A stretch of 64,000 nucleotides of DNA, taken from assembly GCF_001884135.1 (NCBI RefSeq), contig NZ_MAOC01000022.1, positions 1 through 64,000 on the forward strand, given 5' to 3'. A program made the translations under genes and the position numbers. The notes below the pieces were generated by a model. The model searched no databases. It saw nothing but the letters and a program-made list of their open reading frames with translations, and was not told the origin of the DNA. Source of the stretch: Bacillus nitratireducens (GTDB lineage: Bacteria > Bacillota > Bacilli > Bacillales > Bacillaceae_G). Below are positions 8,634 through 16,937 of this stretch, in pieces (position 1 is the stretch's first letter; the number at the start of each line of letters is the position of its first letter).

Positions 8634-9044
8634 ATGAAAAAACTAATATTTTTCTTACTATGTATTGTTCTTATAATGACTGGGTGTAATTCATCAAATA
8701 TTGAAAATGTGAAGGAACATAATATTTCTAAAGTATCCATATCTACTTTTAATGGCTACGGTGGATTAAATGAAAATTATTTTCTAAACATAGAAGACAA
8801 ACAAATAATCAATGAAATTAATAATATGTTTAATGGCATGAAAAAACAAAAGAGAAGAGGCGAAACACCACAATACGATCTACTAATTACATATGAAAAT
8901 AGTGATACGAAGGGTATACACTTATACCTCGGAGATGAAGGAGAAAGGAGTGTAATTATGTACATTGGTCATGAAGAAACTGTATACTACACTTCTGAAG
9001 AAATGACGAAACAACTACGAAAGATAATTGTGAAAAAAGATTAA
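8634..9044 (+). CDS. Small lipoprotein, 136 aa
   Basis: ATG 8634 follows GGAGGGG, and a lipoprotein signal MKKLIFF..LIMTGC places the lipidated cysteine at residue 18; the longer reading from 8583 would bury the signal. The mature part is hydrophilic and beta-rich (NISKVSISTFNGYGG...). It would be tethered to the outer face of the membrane. Similar short lipoproteins are common in the group. No function recognised. Confidence 0.82.
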   Translation: MKKLIFFLLCIVLIMTGCNSSNIENVKEHNISKVSISTFNGYGGLNENYFLNIEDKQIINEINNMFNGMKKQKRRGETPQYDLLITYENSDTKGIHLYLGDEGERSVIMYIGHEETVYYTSEEMTKQLRKIIVKKD

Positions 9045-9078
9045 AACCCTCTAGAAAATATTTTTCAGAGGGTTTTAA
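9041..9078. terminator. Bidirectional terminator
   Basis: TTAAAACCCTCT (9041-9052) pairs perfectly with AGAGGGTTTTAA (9067-9078), between the convergent lipoprotein and thioredoxin genes. Confidence 0.9.
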
Positions 9079-9080
9079 TC

Positions 9081-9395
9081 TTAGTATGCTTCTAAAAACT
9101 CAGTAACTTGCTCTTCAGTTTTTGCGTTAGCACTATGTAAGTGGCCTAGCTTCTCGCCATTTTGATAAACAAGCAGGCTTGGAATACCCATTACTTGATA
9201 CTCTTCCGCGATACTTGGGAACTCATCTTTATTAATAGAATACCATTCAAACTTATTGAACTCCTCCATTACATCTCCGATAAAGTTGTCCATTCGCACG
9301 CAATCCGGGCACCATGTAGTAAAGAACTTAACAACTACTGGCTCCTCGCTCGCGATGATGTCTTTGAATTCTTGTTCAGATTTGATTTCTTTCAT
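9081..9395 (-). CDS. Thioredoxin family protein
   Basis: A 104-residue thioredoxin fold with the redox motif WCPDC and cis-Pro segment GIPSLLVY. It has no signal peptide, so it acts in the cytoplasm. WCPDC rather than WCGPC marks it as an atypical thioredoxin, like YdbP-type proteins. Start is the ATG ending at 9395, behind GAGGAG at an 8-base gap; the longer form to 9419 lacks a site. It is the last core gene before the decayed phage region. Confidence 0.9.
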   Translation of the reverse strand: MKEIKSEQEFKDIIASEEPVVVKFFTTWCPDCVRMDNFIGDVMEEFNKFEWYSINKDEFPSIAEEYQVMGIPSLLVYQNGEKLGHLHSANAKTEEQVTEFLEAY

Positions 9396-9438
9396 GTTTT
9401 TGACTCCTCTCAATGTCACACGGATAAGCTAGTATTTT

Positions 9439-9900
9439 TTATGCAAAATCCGTAACTGCAAAATCTTCGACTGCTTTTTCTTGTAGGTCTGGTATACATA
9501 TGAGTAGGTGTCTAATTTGATCCCTACTCTTTTATGTCCTAATCGTTTACTTACGATTTTCGGATTTACGCCTTATATCCTGCAAACGAATATTAGGAAC
9601 CTCACTTTTCTTTATAAGCTTTTTCAGGAGCTGTGTCAAACTTCTGAAATTGCACGGGTTACCATTATAGGTTGGGCAAACTAAATCATAATTATTATTT
9701 CCATCGCCATACCGTTCTTTTTCTTCATTGATTTTTTGAAGATGTCCTTGAAGAGCCAGCAGAGTAATTTCAGGTAAAACAATTAATCTCTTTCCTGAAG
9801 ATGTTTTAGGCTCATGAAACTCTTTGGTAATATGCGAGAGGGAATGATTAACAGATAAGGTACGTCTGTCAAAATCAATATCCTTCCATACAAGAACGTT
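9439..9900 (-). pseudogene. Phage-type tyrosine integrase remnant 1
   Basis: Pieces align with the better preserved integrase remnant at 14028-14648: WKDIDFDRRTLSVNHSLSH, SSGKRLIVLPEI, then RLQDIR. A deletion removes the catalytic HxxR segment, after which a shifted frame continues NPKIVSKRLGHKRVGIK, and a further one-base loss precedes IPDLQEKAVEDFAV and the stop near 9439. The N-terminus is missing; at about 9902 the sequence changes to other phage DNA. It cannot encode an active recombinase. Confidence 0.85.
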
Positions 9901-9902
9901 GG

Positions 9903-9995
9903 GGAGCTTGGTTACAAAGGTTTGCAGAATGGGAAAAGGGGAGCAGCGTGAGCAATGTTGTTCGAGGCTACCCAAAAGGAAGGTACGCAGTATAA
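9903..9995 (+). pseudogene. C-terminal fragment of an unidentified phage gene
   Basis: An open frame GAWLQRFAEWEKGSSVSN... ends with GYPKGRYAV and a stop, followed at once by a terminator. It has no start and abuts integrase remnant 1 at about 9902, so it looks like the tail of a phage gene cut by a deletion junction. Parent gene not identified. Confidence 0.45.
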
Positions 9996-10000
9996 GTAAA

Positions 10001-10033
10001 AAAGGACAAGCAGTCGTACCTGCTGTCCTTTAT
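10001..10033 (+). terminator. Terminator after phage gene fragment
   Basis: AAAGGACAAGCAG (10001-10013) pairs with CTGCTGTCCTTT (10020-10031) with one bulged A. Confidence 0.7.
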
Positions 10034-10489
10034 AGGAGAAAAATTATTCTGGATTAAAACTACGAATAACCAGAAAACGCGCTTTTAACCAGTGTTGTCA
10101 AAGATGTAATAATCTATGCAATAAAAAAGCTTAGTCGGAATTCAAAATACCAAAATGGCTTGCATTGGTAAACAGGCTCAAGAGTAGTATATGTATAGTG
10201 AAAAATCTCATACAAAAAGCAGACAACAATTTTGGTTGTCTGCCAGCGAGTCGAATGAGCTAGTCAATTGTGATAAATTGCTTTCCCATTACAAGAAGAG
10301 TGAAGCTGCTAGTTCAAACAGCTTGTAGGTAGTCTTTTCGATATCTTAAAAAATATACAGAGAAAGCAGATAAGTGAAGAACCTACCTGCTTCTGCTGTA
10401 ACAAAAGAAAGAAGTATTAGCCGTGGATACGGCGGCTTGAAAATAGTATGTATTGGTTTTGAAAAAATATTCAAGGGGTGAAGAGAGGA
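10034..10489. other. Non-coding stretch in the phage remnant
   Basis: No open frame of note. One hairpin GCAGACAAC/GTTGTCTGC (10219-10227, 10235-10243) lacks a T run. The 10360-10480 part precedes the zinc-finger gene and probably holds its promoter. Nothing else recognised. Confidence 0.5.
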
Positions 10490-11099
<610 letters not shown>

Positions 11100-11230
11100 T
11101 ATAATTCACCTCTAAAAGTTCGTATTACTAATAGTAAATGCAATGATAGGGCAAAGTGTAATCGACAAGCGGTTGTATTTAGGAAATTTAATAAAAACGC
11201 TATTTTAACAGCAAGAAGGGAGGGGTGGCT

Positions 11231-11338
11231 TTGATTAAAATACTTGAATTATTCGGAGGAATCGGAGCGCCAAGAAAGGCACTTGTTAATTTAGGGATTG
11301 ATCATAAAGCAATTGATTATGTAGAATGGCAAACGTGA
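11231..11338 (+). pseudogene. N-terminal stub of a phage DNA cytosine methyltransferase
   Basis: TTG 11231 behind GGGAGGGG opens [20 protein letters not shown], the motif I (SAM-binding FGGIG) start of C5-cytosine methyltransferases. After DYVEW the sequence switches to a lysozyme gene in another frame and stops at 11338. Only 35 residues remain, so it is inactive. Confidence 0.7.
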
Positions 11339-11742
11339 AATGTGACTTTGTATGGATTCCACGTTATGGCGGTAATAAGCCAGCATATCCTTGTGATATT
11401 TGGCAGTACACGGAAACGGGAAATGTACCTGGTATCGGAAAATGTGATTTAAACTATCTTGTAGGAAGCAAACCTTTATCCTGGTTTACAGAAGAGAAGC
11501 AGTTTGAACAATCTGTTACCAATGTTGGGTATCAATACGTTAAATCTGGTGGTTTTGGCATTTCACTGGTTCAAGAAGTAATAAATGCTATGAATGAGCG
11601 TGGAACTAAAGGGAAGGTGGTTTCTGACCCGTCAACTGGATTGGCATACTTAGAAACAGAAGTATTGCCAAATGGTGAGCTTGATAAAATAACAGCTTGG
11701 ATGGATCAGTGGGACTGGTGGTATGAGTATATTAAAAAATAA
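11326..11742 (+). pseudogene. C-terminal fragment of a GH25 phage lysozyme
   Basis: From codon 4 it reads [18 protein letters not shown] and [20 protein letters not shown], nearly the same as residues about 139-180 of the complete GH25 lysozyme at 21897-22892; the catalytic Asp/Glu part is missing. The last 75 residues ([18 protein letters not shown] ... [17 protein letters not shown]) form a different C-terminal domain, probably for wall binding, with the look of an amidase-type cell-wall domain. The apparent ATG at 11326 is created at the junction with the methyltransferase stub. Confidence 0.75.
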
Positions 11743-11747
11743 ACATT

Positions 11748-11793
11748 AAAAGCCGTCCTTAATTGAAGTGCGCTGCAATTAAGGACGGCTTTT
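11748..11793. terminator. Strong bidirectional terminator
   Basis: Perfect 18-bp stem AAAAGCCGTCCTTAATTG (11748-11765) with its complement at 11776-11793 and a 10-base loop, shared by the lysozyme fragment and the convergent gene at 11797. Confidence 0.9.
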
Positions 11794-11796
11794 TGT

Positions 11797-12099
11797 TTAT
11801 ATTTTATTTTTCAATGCTTTTTTTAATAAATCAACTGTTTGTTCAAGCCATTCGAATGGTGTTATTTCTAACCCATCAAAATATATTCCATCTGCAGAAA
11901 CCCGTATGGATTCATTTTTTTCTGTATTACTATAATCGCTTTGAATAAATTCAGTTAGAAAAATAACAGCGTCTTGTAAATATTCCGTACTTTCTTCTTC
12001 AAGTAACTCTTGGAATGCTTCTTCGTAAAATGTATCTTGGTGAAATGTAGCTGCTAAGAACTGATAAACCGGATCTTCTGGATTTTTTTTTAATTGCAT
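11797..12099 (-). CDS. Small acidic protein, possible CdiI_2-type immunity protein
   Basis: A 100-residue acidic protein with a proper ribosome site (AGGAGGAAATAAATA before ATG) and a terminator, so it looks intact. The DPVYQFLAATFHQDTFYEEA opening, with a Gln-Asp after an aromatic-His, resembles contact-dependent inhibition immunity proteins of the CdiI_2 kind. It lies next to other toxin/immunity-like remnants to 14 kb. The family call is from pattern only. Confidence 0.5.
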   Translation of the reverse strand: MQLKKNPEDPVYQFLAATFHQDTFYEEAFQELLEEESTEYLQDAVIFLTEFIQSDYSNTEKNESIRVSADGIYFDGLEITPFEWLEQTVDLLKKALKNKI

Positions 12100-12141
12100 A
12101 TATTTATTTCCTCCTATTAGTCAACTGGATAACCTGTTAAA

Positions 12142-12377
12142 ATGAAATTTCCATTTATTGTAGGTAAGCGTGTTGTTTCTAAAATTAACAATTTACGTTT
12201 CTATGACGCTCCATCTTGGCAGGATAAAGATGGAGCTGGTTCTGTAGATGCGGGATTAGGATTTACGATTGATGCGAAAGTAAGTGTAAACGGCTCACTG
12301 CAATACAAAGTACACAATAGTAAAGGTAAAACATACTATGTAACAGTAAAGCCTATGTGTATGTGAAATATGATATA
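12142..12377 (+). pseudogene. C-terminal SH3-type wall-binding fragment of a phage lysin
   Basis: KRVVSKINNLRFYDAPSWQD...AGSVDAGLGF...VSVNGSLQYKVHNSKGKTYYVT is the SH3-like binding domain found at the end of B. cereus-group phage amidases. The frame then slips: the remaining AYVYVK end is present one frame over (about 12350-12370). There is no catalytic part and no ribosome site before ATG 12142, so it is a broken tail. Confidence 0.7.
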
Positions 12378-12480
12378 AAGATGTATTCAGAACAGTTTGC
12401 TGAAAGATATAGATAATACTTTTCTTTAAAATAAAAAACTGAACTAGGTAATTTCCTAATTCAGCTTTTTTAACATGATT

Positions 12481-12790
12481 TCACCCATATAGAATTTTTC
12501 TACCAACAAAATTAACCTTCCACTTTTTACAAGAAGGACATAAATATAATTCAATAACAACAATACTGTCCTCAACTAACTCTTCAAACTTATCAAACGG
12601 CATTGTATCAACCATTTTATATACATCCATACATTCACCACATTCACACTTTCTATAGAACGAGAATTAAATACTTCTAAAGCATTATTACATAAGAAGT
12701 AAACCAATTCATGTGAAGGCTGTATTTCAGACGCTTCAGCTTCACGCCATACTCTTCTGGGAATCTCAGGTGATACACTTACTAGTCAAT
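12481..12790 (-). pseudogene. Frameshifted small zinc-binding-type gene
   Basis: The complement reads SPEIPRRVWREAEASEIQ...ELVYFLCNNALEVFNSR, then one base is missing and the next frame continues YRKCECGECMDVYKMVD...LYLCPSCKKWKVNFVGRK to a stop at 12481. The CECGEC and CPSC pairs suggest a zinc site. Joined across the shift it would be a protein of about 100 residues. Not recognised; it lies among immunity-like genes. Confidence 0.55.
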
Positions 12791-12870
12791 CCTCTATTAT
12801 TTGACGCCAATCGAATAATAGAGTTCGTTTTTATTTAGTTTAAACAATTCTGTTTCTAAAGATATAAATA

Positions 12871-13284
12871 CTAAGACTGTGTATTTTGTTGTAAAAATGC
12901 TTCTAAAATTCTCTTAACTGGCAGACTCGATTTTTTCAGTAGACTCTCTGCTTTATCCATTATTTGCTTGTTGGAAGCGATTATTTTTTTATATTCTTCA
13001 TTGTTAAAAGAACGCAAAGAGTCTATTACATATTCAGCTAATTCATCATTCGCATTGAGTAAATCTAGTAATAAATTGAATCCATTCATCCCAGTATCTT
13101 CATCTATACAATATACTAATCTAATTTTATATTTATCATCTCTGTCCTTTAGATTTTGAAGCAATTTATCCCAATCATTTTCAGTAAATTCACTTATCAA
13201 CTCTTGTACATACATAAACTCATCATCATAGAAGTAGTTATCTGAGCTATTTTCAGATAATACTGCATCTACTTTTTCATACAT
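12871..13284 (-). CDS. Imm30-like immunity protein candidate
   Basis: A 137-residue acidic helical protein with AGAGGAGGAACATAA before its ATG. It has the ENDWDKLLQNLKDRDDKYKIRLVYCIDED and VIDSLRSFNNEE pattern of Imm30-type immunity proteins. Its start codon directly follows the stop of a toxin-like C-terminal fragment (TAA-ATG), and its ribosome site lies inside that fragment's last codons, the typical arrangement of a polymorphic toxin and its immunity gene. Family name is tentative. Confidence 0.6.
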   Translation of the reverse strand: MYEKVDAVLSENSSDNYFYDDEFMYVQELISEFTENDWDKLLQNLKDRDDKYKIRLVYCIDEDTGMNGFNLLLDLLNANDELAEYVIDSLRSFNNEEYKKIIASNKQIMDKAESLLKKSSLPVKRILEAFLQQNTQS

Positions 13285-13476
13285 TTATGTTCCTCCTCTA
13301 TTTGGTAAATCCACCTGGTAATGGTGCATTAATTTGACCTGTTGGATATCCACTAACTCATCAAACTTAAATTCGGTATTCAAACCAAATGCATCCGTAC
13401 AATCCAAAGTGCTAAACATAATATGTAAATGCAAATGAAGCTTATGTCCATGTGAATTGAGGTAAAAAAAGTTCTC
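13285..13476 (-). pseudogene. C-terminal toxin-domain-like fragment
   Basis: An open frame with no start: FFYLNSHGHKLHLHLHIM, then LDCTDAFGLNTEFKFDELVD, ending QVDLPNRGGT. It begins just after a terminator and stops immediately before the 13284 gene. His-rich HGHKLHLHLH is reminiscent of metal-dependent toxin tails, but no family was recognised. Its linkage to an immunity-like gene is the main argument. Confidence 0.45.
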
Positions 13477-13494
13477 TCAACCGAGAAACTTTTT
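13462..13494 (-). terminator. Terminator after the 13497 gene remnant
   Basis: Stem of about 10 bp (AAAGTT-CTC with GAG-AACTTT, one unpaired base) giving T runs on both strands. Confidence 0.65.
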
Positions 13495-13496
13495 AT

Positions 13497-13745
13497 TTAT
13501 CTCCAACGCCATTCTATTTCATTTGAATCAAAATAGACAGCGGGTATTCCAATTCCCTCTAATTGATCATTTTTAGATACAAACCAATTGTTTTCATCCA
13601 ATAGAATTGGACTTACATCATCTAAAGATGGATTATTTTCATCTACCATTTTGTTAAGGAAATCTTTGAAATCAGAAATATTATTAGTGAAGTTAATATC
13701 CCCATACATCCAAAAACCATCACCATGTGCATTTGAAATATCACC
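13497..13745 (-). pseudogene. Truncated immunity-like gene
   Basis: The frame reads GDISNAHGDGFWMYGDINFTNN ... IPAVYFDSNEIEWRWR and is open back only to a stop near 13745, with no start or ribosome site of its own; the ATG at 13709 is internal. It looks like the last 80-odd residues of an acidic small protein whose N-terminus was lost. It lies directly after another toxin-like tail (13785-14027), as an immunity gene would. Confidence 0.5.
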
Positions 13746-13784
13746 TTATGTCTTTAAAGTATAGTTTCATAGCGAATATCCCTC

Positions 13785-14027
13785 TCATTTCTTAATGTTA
13801 AAGTACTTACTAGGAATTTCCCCTCTTATAAGGTATTCAGTATCCCTTTTAGTCCAATTTAAAGCGAGATTTTTCCAATGATCTGTAGTTGCGGAATCTT
13901 GCTTTATTAAACGATCTATTTGCTTAGGGCTCAAAATAGCAACGTCTGTTACTTCTCCTTCTCTAATACCCTTTCTTAAAGCAGGTAAGTCAATATCAAT
14001 AATATTTTTACCTAGAAACGAAAACTT
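13785..14027 (-). pseudogene. C-terminal toxin-like fragment next to integrase remnant 2
   Basis: Continuous frame KFSFLGKNIIDIDLPALRKG, then EVTDVAILSPKQIDRLIKQD, ending EYLIRGEIPSKYFNIKK. It has no start; upstream it touches the integrase stop codon in the same frame, so it is a tail cut at that junction. Lys/Arg content and position before an immunity-like remnant suggest a secreted-toxin C-terminal domain. Not recognised. Confidence 0.5.
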
Positions 14028-14648
14028 CTAACAAAAGTTTTTCTTTCCGAATAATTCGTTTGCAAATTGATCCACCGCAGTTTCCTGAAGTCCTGGTACA
14101 GCATGTGAATAGGTCTTCAGTGTGATACCTACTCTTTTATGTCCTAATCGTTCACTTACAATCTTTGGATGTATACTTTGTTTTAACATAATTGTTACAC
14201 GAGTATGTCTAAGATCATGGAACCGAATATCAGGAATCTCACTTTGCTTTATAAGCTTTTTCCAGAGCTGTGTCAAACTTCTGAAATCACATGGGTTACC
14301 GTTATACGTTGGGCACACCAAATCGTAGTCATTATAACCTTCACCATATCTCTCTTTTTCCTCTGAGATTTTTTGAAGATGTTCCTGAAGTGCCATTAAT
14401 GTAATGTCAGGTAAAACAAGCAATCTCTTTCCAGAAGATGTTTTTGGTTCATCGAATTCCTTTGTAATATGAGAGAGGGATCGATTAACAGATAACGTTC
14501 GTCTCTCAAAATCAATATCTTTCCATTGTAGACCTAAGATTTCACCTTTACGCATTCCACATGTAATAGCAAGAAGATAAGCGATATAATAACGTTTTTT
14601 TTTGCATGTTCTAAAAAACGAAGAACTTCTTCATCAATTAAAAATCAG
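14028..14648 (-). pseudogene. Phage-type tyrosine integrase remnant 2
   Basis: The C-terminal catalytic half is intact: the first catalytic Arg in MRKGEILGLQWKDID, HDLRHTRVTIMLKQ (H-L-R-H), LGHKRVGITLKTYSHA, ending NELFGKKNFC. N-terminal sequence IDEEVLRFLEHAKK continues in another frame, with the shift at a run of nine A (about 14604-14612); beyond about 14648 unrelated phage DNA begins. The active-site Tyr is present but the arm- and core-binding parts are gone. Confidence 0.85.
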
Positions 14649-14651
14649 GGG

Positions 14652-14711
14652 GGTAACGCTGATTTAGTGGAAAGAGCTCATTATATCACTCTTTCGGAGG
14701 AGGTGAGTTAG
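14652..14711 (+). pseudogene. C-terminal tail of a phage gene
   Basis: GNADLVERAHYITLSEEVS then stop, open from the junction with integrase remnant 2. A ribosome site for the next frame (GGAGGAGGTG) lies over its end. The parent gene was not identified. Confidence 0.4.
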
Positions 14712-14712
14712 G

Positions 14713-14892
14713 ATACGGAAATGGTTAAAGAAACTATTTCCGAAAAAACGCCCACCTTGCATTGTTTGTGAGAAACAAGAAGGTGAGCTTCACTTAAAAG
14801 AAACGAATTGGATTTTTGAAAATTGTGCCCAAATTACGCATGAACAAGGTATTGAAATAGATACCTATAGCCTTTTACACCTTATTCCATAA
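14713..14892 (+). CDS. Small phage-type protein with ATA at the expected start
   Basis: The frame RKWLKKLFPKKRPPCIVCEK ... EGELHLKETNWIFENCAQIT ... YSLLHLIP is coherent and carries a CIVC pair. The strong site GGAGGAGG (14697-14704) places initiation at 14713, where the codon is ATA, preceded in frame by a stop at 14704. Either it starts with the rare ATA or an ATG was mutated and the gene is silent. It overlaps the convergent gene at 14875 by 18 bases. Function unknown. Confidence 0.5.
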   Translation: MRKWLKKLFPKKRPPCIVCEKQEGELHLKETNWIFENCAQITHEQGIEIDTYSLLHLIP

Positions 14893-15483
14893 ATAAGAAA
14901 GCTGGTGGGCTTCTGATTCAAGAGCTATTAAATGATCATTATTAATAGAGTTATTCGTATACATTCTGTTCTTTTGGATGTTAAGGACAGTATAATTCGC
15001 ATCGTTATATTCATTTGAAAATGTTGATTCATTTAATAATGTTAGTGTTGAGTTGATGTTATATTTATCAATTCGCTCTTTTTTTCCTTTGAAAAACAGT
15101 TTAATAAGATGCGGCTCATCATTAATGAGCAAACCGAGTTCAGGTGATGAGCGGACGATTAAATTATCTGATAACCAATGTGATTTACCTGGATCAAACC
15201 AAGAGACTTCTTTGTTTTTAATAAATTTTTTGTACTGCTTTATAACATCAATGTAGTTTTGCTTTTTCTTCTGATCAACAGTTTGTACTAATGTTTCAAA
15301 ACAGTCAAAAGGTAGTTCGTTTTTATGAAATTTAATAACAGTTTCTCGTAATTGTTTCCAGTAATCAAAAACCGGGTGATATTCAGGTTGAGATTTTAAA
15401 TTCTTTACAAAATTTGTTTTAGCTGCACTACTTTTCAGTGTGAAGTCTAAAAATTGTGTAAGTCCCACTTTAATTTTCGCCAT
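14875..15483 (-). CDS. Hypothetical protein, 202 aa
   Basis: Start is the ATG ending at 15483, preceded by a near-perfect ribosome site AAAGGAGGTG. The product is soluble, Lys-rich and mostly helical (MAKIKVGLTQFLDFTLKSSA...), with no signal or membrane segment. Two stretches stand out: KNKEVSWFDPGKSHWLSDN and RSSPELGLLINDEPHLIKL. I do not recognise a family. It is one of few long intact frames in the decayed phage region, so it may still be under selection. Confidence 0.7.
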   Translation of the reverse strand: MAKIKVGLTQFLDFTLKSSAAKTNFVKNLKSQPEYHPVFDYWKQLRETVIKFHKNELPFDCFETLVQTVDQKKKQNYIDVIKQYKKFIKNKEVSWFDPGKSHWLSDNLIVRSSPELGLLINDEPHLIKLFFKGKKERIDKYNINSTLTLLNESTFSNEYNDANYTVLNIQKNRMYTNNSINNDHLIALESEAHQLSYLWNKV

Positions 15484-15558
15484 GTTACACCTCCTTTCCA
15501 AATGTTACTAATTCAATATTGGAAAGGGAAATCCTGCATTTTTAAGGAGGTGAACTAG

Positions 15559-15730
15559 ATGCTAGAAAAACCGATGTCCATGCACAATGGCTATGGTAAA
15601 GCTGATCCACAGGAGCAAGAAGGTATCATGACAACGTCTATCGATGCCGAAAAGTTACAAGATGCCATAAGTCGATTCCAAGCGTACGGATTTAAAGGTA
15701 CAACGCAGAAATGCAATCCTACAGCATCCT
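15559..15730 (+). pseudogene. N-terminal fragment of a phage protein
   Basis: ATG 15559 behind AAGGAGGTG starts MLEKPMSMHNGYGKADPQEQ, then GIMTTSIDAEKLQDAISRFQAYG; after about 47 residues it runs out of frame into a recombinase fragment and stops. Only the head of the original gene remains; family unknown, though its place before a YqaJ piece points to a phage recombination or replication module. Confidence 0.5.
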
Positions 15731-15877
15731 GAATACCCGTGGATGCTTGCAAATGTAGACCGATTGATTGTCAGTGAAAAGGTTGGCCGTGAATGTAAAG
15801 TGGTGTCTGAATATTCCGGGAAAGTTCGGAGTCAAAAGAAGGAAGGTGAACAAAAACGCTATTTGAATAAAAGCTAG
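15698..15877 (+). pseudogene. YqaJ-type viral recombinase/nuclease fragment
   Basis: VQRRNAILQHPEYPWMLANV, DRLIVSEKVG and ECKVV are the conserved core of the YqaJ exonuclease family (the metal-binding D and E-x-K are in VDRLIV and ECK). N- and C-terminal parts are gone, and after EYSGK the frame continues with unrelated VRSQKKEGEQKRYLNKS. It lies in a different frame from the head fragment at 15559. Confidence 0.75.
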
Positions 15878-15958
15878 TGGACTAGTTTTTAACACTCACT
15901 GAAATTAATACTCATAATATACGTTGTAATAACTTATATGGAAGTGAGTTGAATAATA

Positions 15959-16210
15959 ATGTTTTATTCATATTTTAATACCCGAGCTAGAATGCGTCCG
16001 TATGGTACGGCGGGTATTACGTATAGCGGAGCACAAACTACAATTCAAGCTGTTCAACAAGCGTTACAAGCACAGCAGCAAATGCAACAAATGCAGCAAG
16101 GCATACAACCGTATTATTCATCTATGGAGTATTATTACCCAATGCATCATATTACACCATACGGAATTTCTGTTTCAACAATTCCATACGGAACTGTATA
16201 CAATTTATAA
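15959..16210 (+). CDS. Gln/Tyr-rich small protein, 83 aa
   Basis: ATG 15959 behind GGAAGTGAG. Composition is striking: a central Gln-rich block (QQALQAQQQMQQMQQG) between two Tyr/Pro/His segments (YYSSMEYYYPMHHITPYG). No signal peptide or membrane helix. Spore coat and exosporium proteins of the group often look like this, but that is a guess. A hairpin with 11-bp arms and no T run follows (about 16241-16271). Confidence 0.6.
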   Translation: MFYSYFNTRARMRPYGTAGITYSGAQTTIQAVQQALQAQQQMQQMQQGIQPYYSSMEYYYPMHHITPYGISVSTIPYGTVYNL

Positions 16211-16732
16211 AAATATGCAGGGGAATAAATTTGAGTGTGTATATAAGGGCGCAAGTACAGAGCGCCCTTATAAGAAATGATTCGTGTCTGATGAAGTAAT
16301 ATTCAATTAAATGTGTAATTGAGATTAATATAAAAATTGCATTTTATAGAAAAAGGTGTGATAACTGTATATTGAAACACTAAGAAATAAATTGAAGTAA
16401 GATTGCAAAGGAAAAGCTGTGGTTCGTAATTCAGGATTGGGACACTACTATATTTATCTGACAAGCTTAGATAATATTTTTACAGCAAGAAGCAGTGACC
16501 TAGAAATGGATGAAGTTTGTGGGACGAAAGCTAAATACGATGGGTTTACAGAACATATTGATGGAAAGTTATATAACTACTGCATTCGTTGGTTGGGGGG
16601 CAAATCAAAAGAGCAGCCAGCAAAAGCTAACTGCTCGTCTCCAAGGGGGAACCGGAGAAAATATAATGTTGTCTACAGTATTGACGGGAAATTTAGTTTT
16701 ATTCAGTGAGGGCTTAATTTTTTTTATGTAAT
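16211..16732. other. Fragmentary region with no sure gene
   Basis: A hairpin around GGGCGC/GCGCCC follows the 15959 gene. From about 16410 an open frame reads GKAVVRNSGLGHYYIYLTSL, then DLEMDEVCGTKAKYDG, with no ribosome site, and turns into unrelated sequence near 16590. It looks like another truncated gene, not identified. Confidence 0.4.
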
Positions 16733-16837
16733 TTAGGGTTGGTTCCAGAAAAATGACATACCGCAAAAATATAAAATTATTAAAAGGACAATTACAATGA
16801 AAGCAATTAAAGAAACTTTCTTCCATAAATTTTTCAT
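16733..16837 (-). CDS. 34-aa single-helix membrane peptide
   Basis: ATG (complement ending 16837) is preceded by AAAGGAGGTC at a good distance. The peptide is MKNLWKKVSLIAFIVIV..LYFCGMSFFWNQP: a positive head, one hydrophobic helix of about 20 residues, short tail. It is too short for usual gene callers. It could be an intact small membrane peptide (type I toxin or holin-like in build) or the start of a truncated membrane protein. No antisense RNA could be identified by eye. Confidence 0.5.
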   Translation of the reverse strand: MKNLWKKVSLIAFIVIVLLIILYFCGMSFFWNQP

Positions 16838-16937
16838 CAGTAGACCTCCTTTATGAAGAATATTAACACTTTTTCAGAATCTGAACAAAATAATCCTTTT
16901 AGAAGTAAGTAGATCGAACAGAGGGGAACTGTATCGT

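Noticed and set aside
16419-16731. Two overlapping open frames as separate genes
   Set aside because: Neither has a ribosome site; text changes character in the middle and no family is seen. Kept only as an unassigned fragment region.
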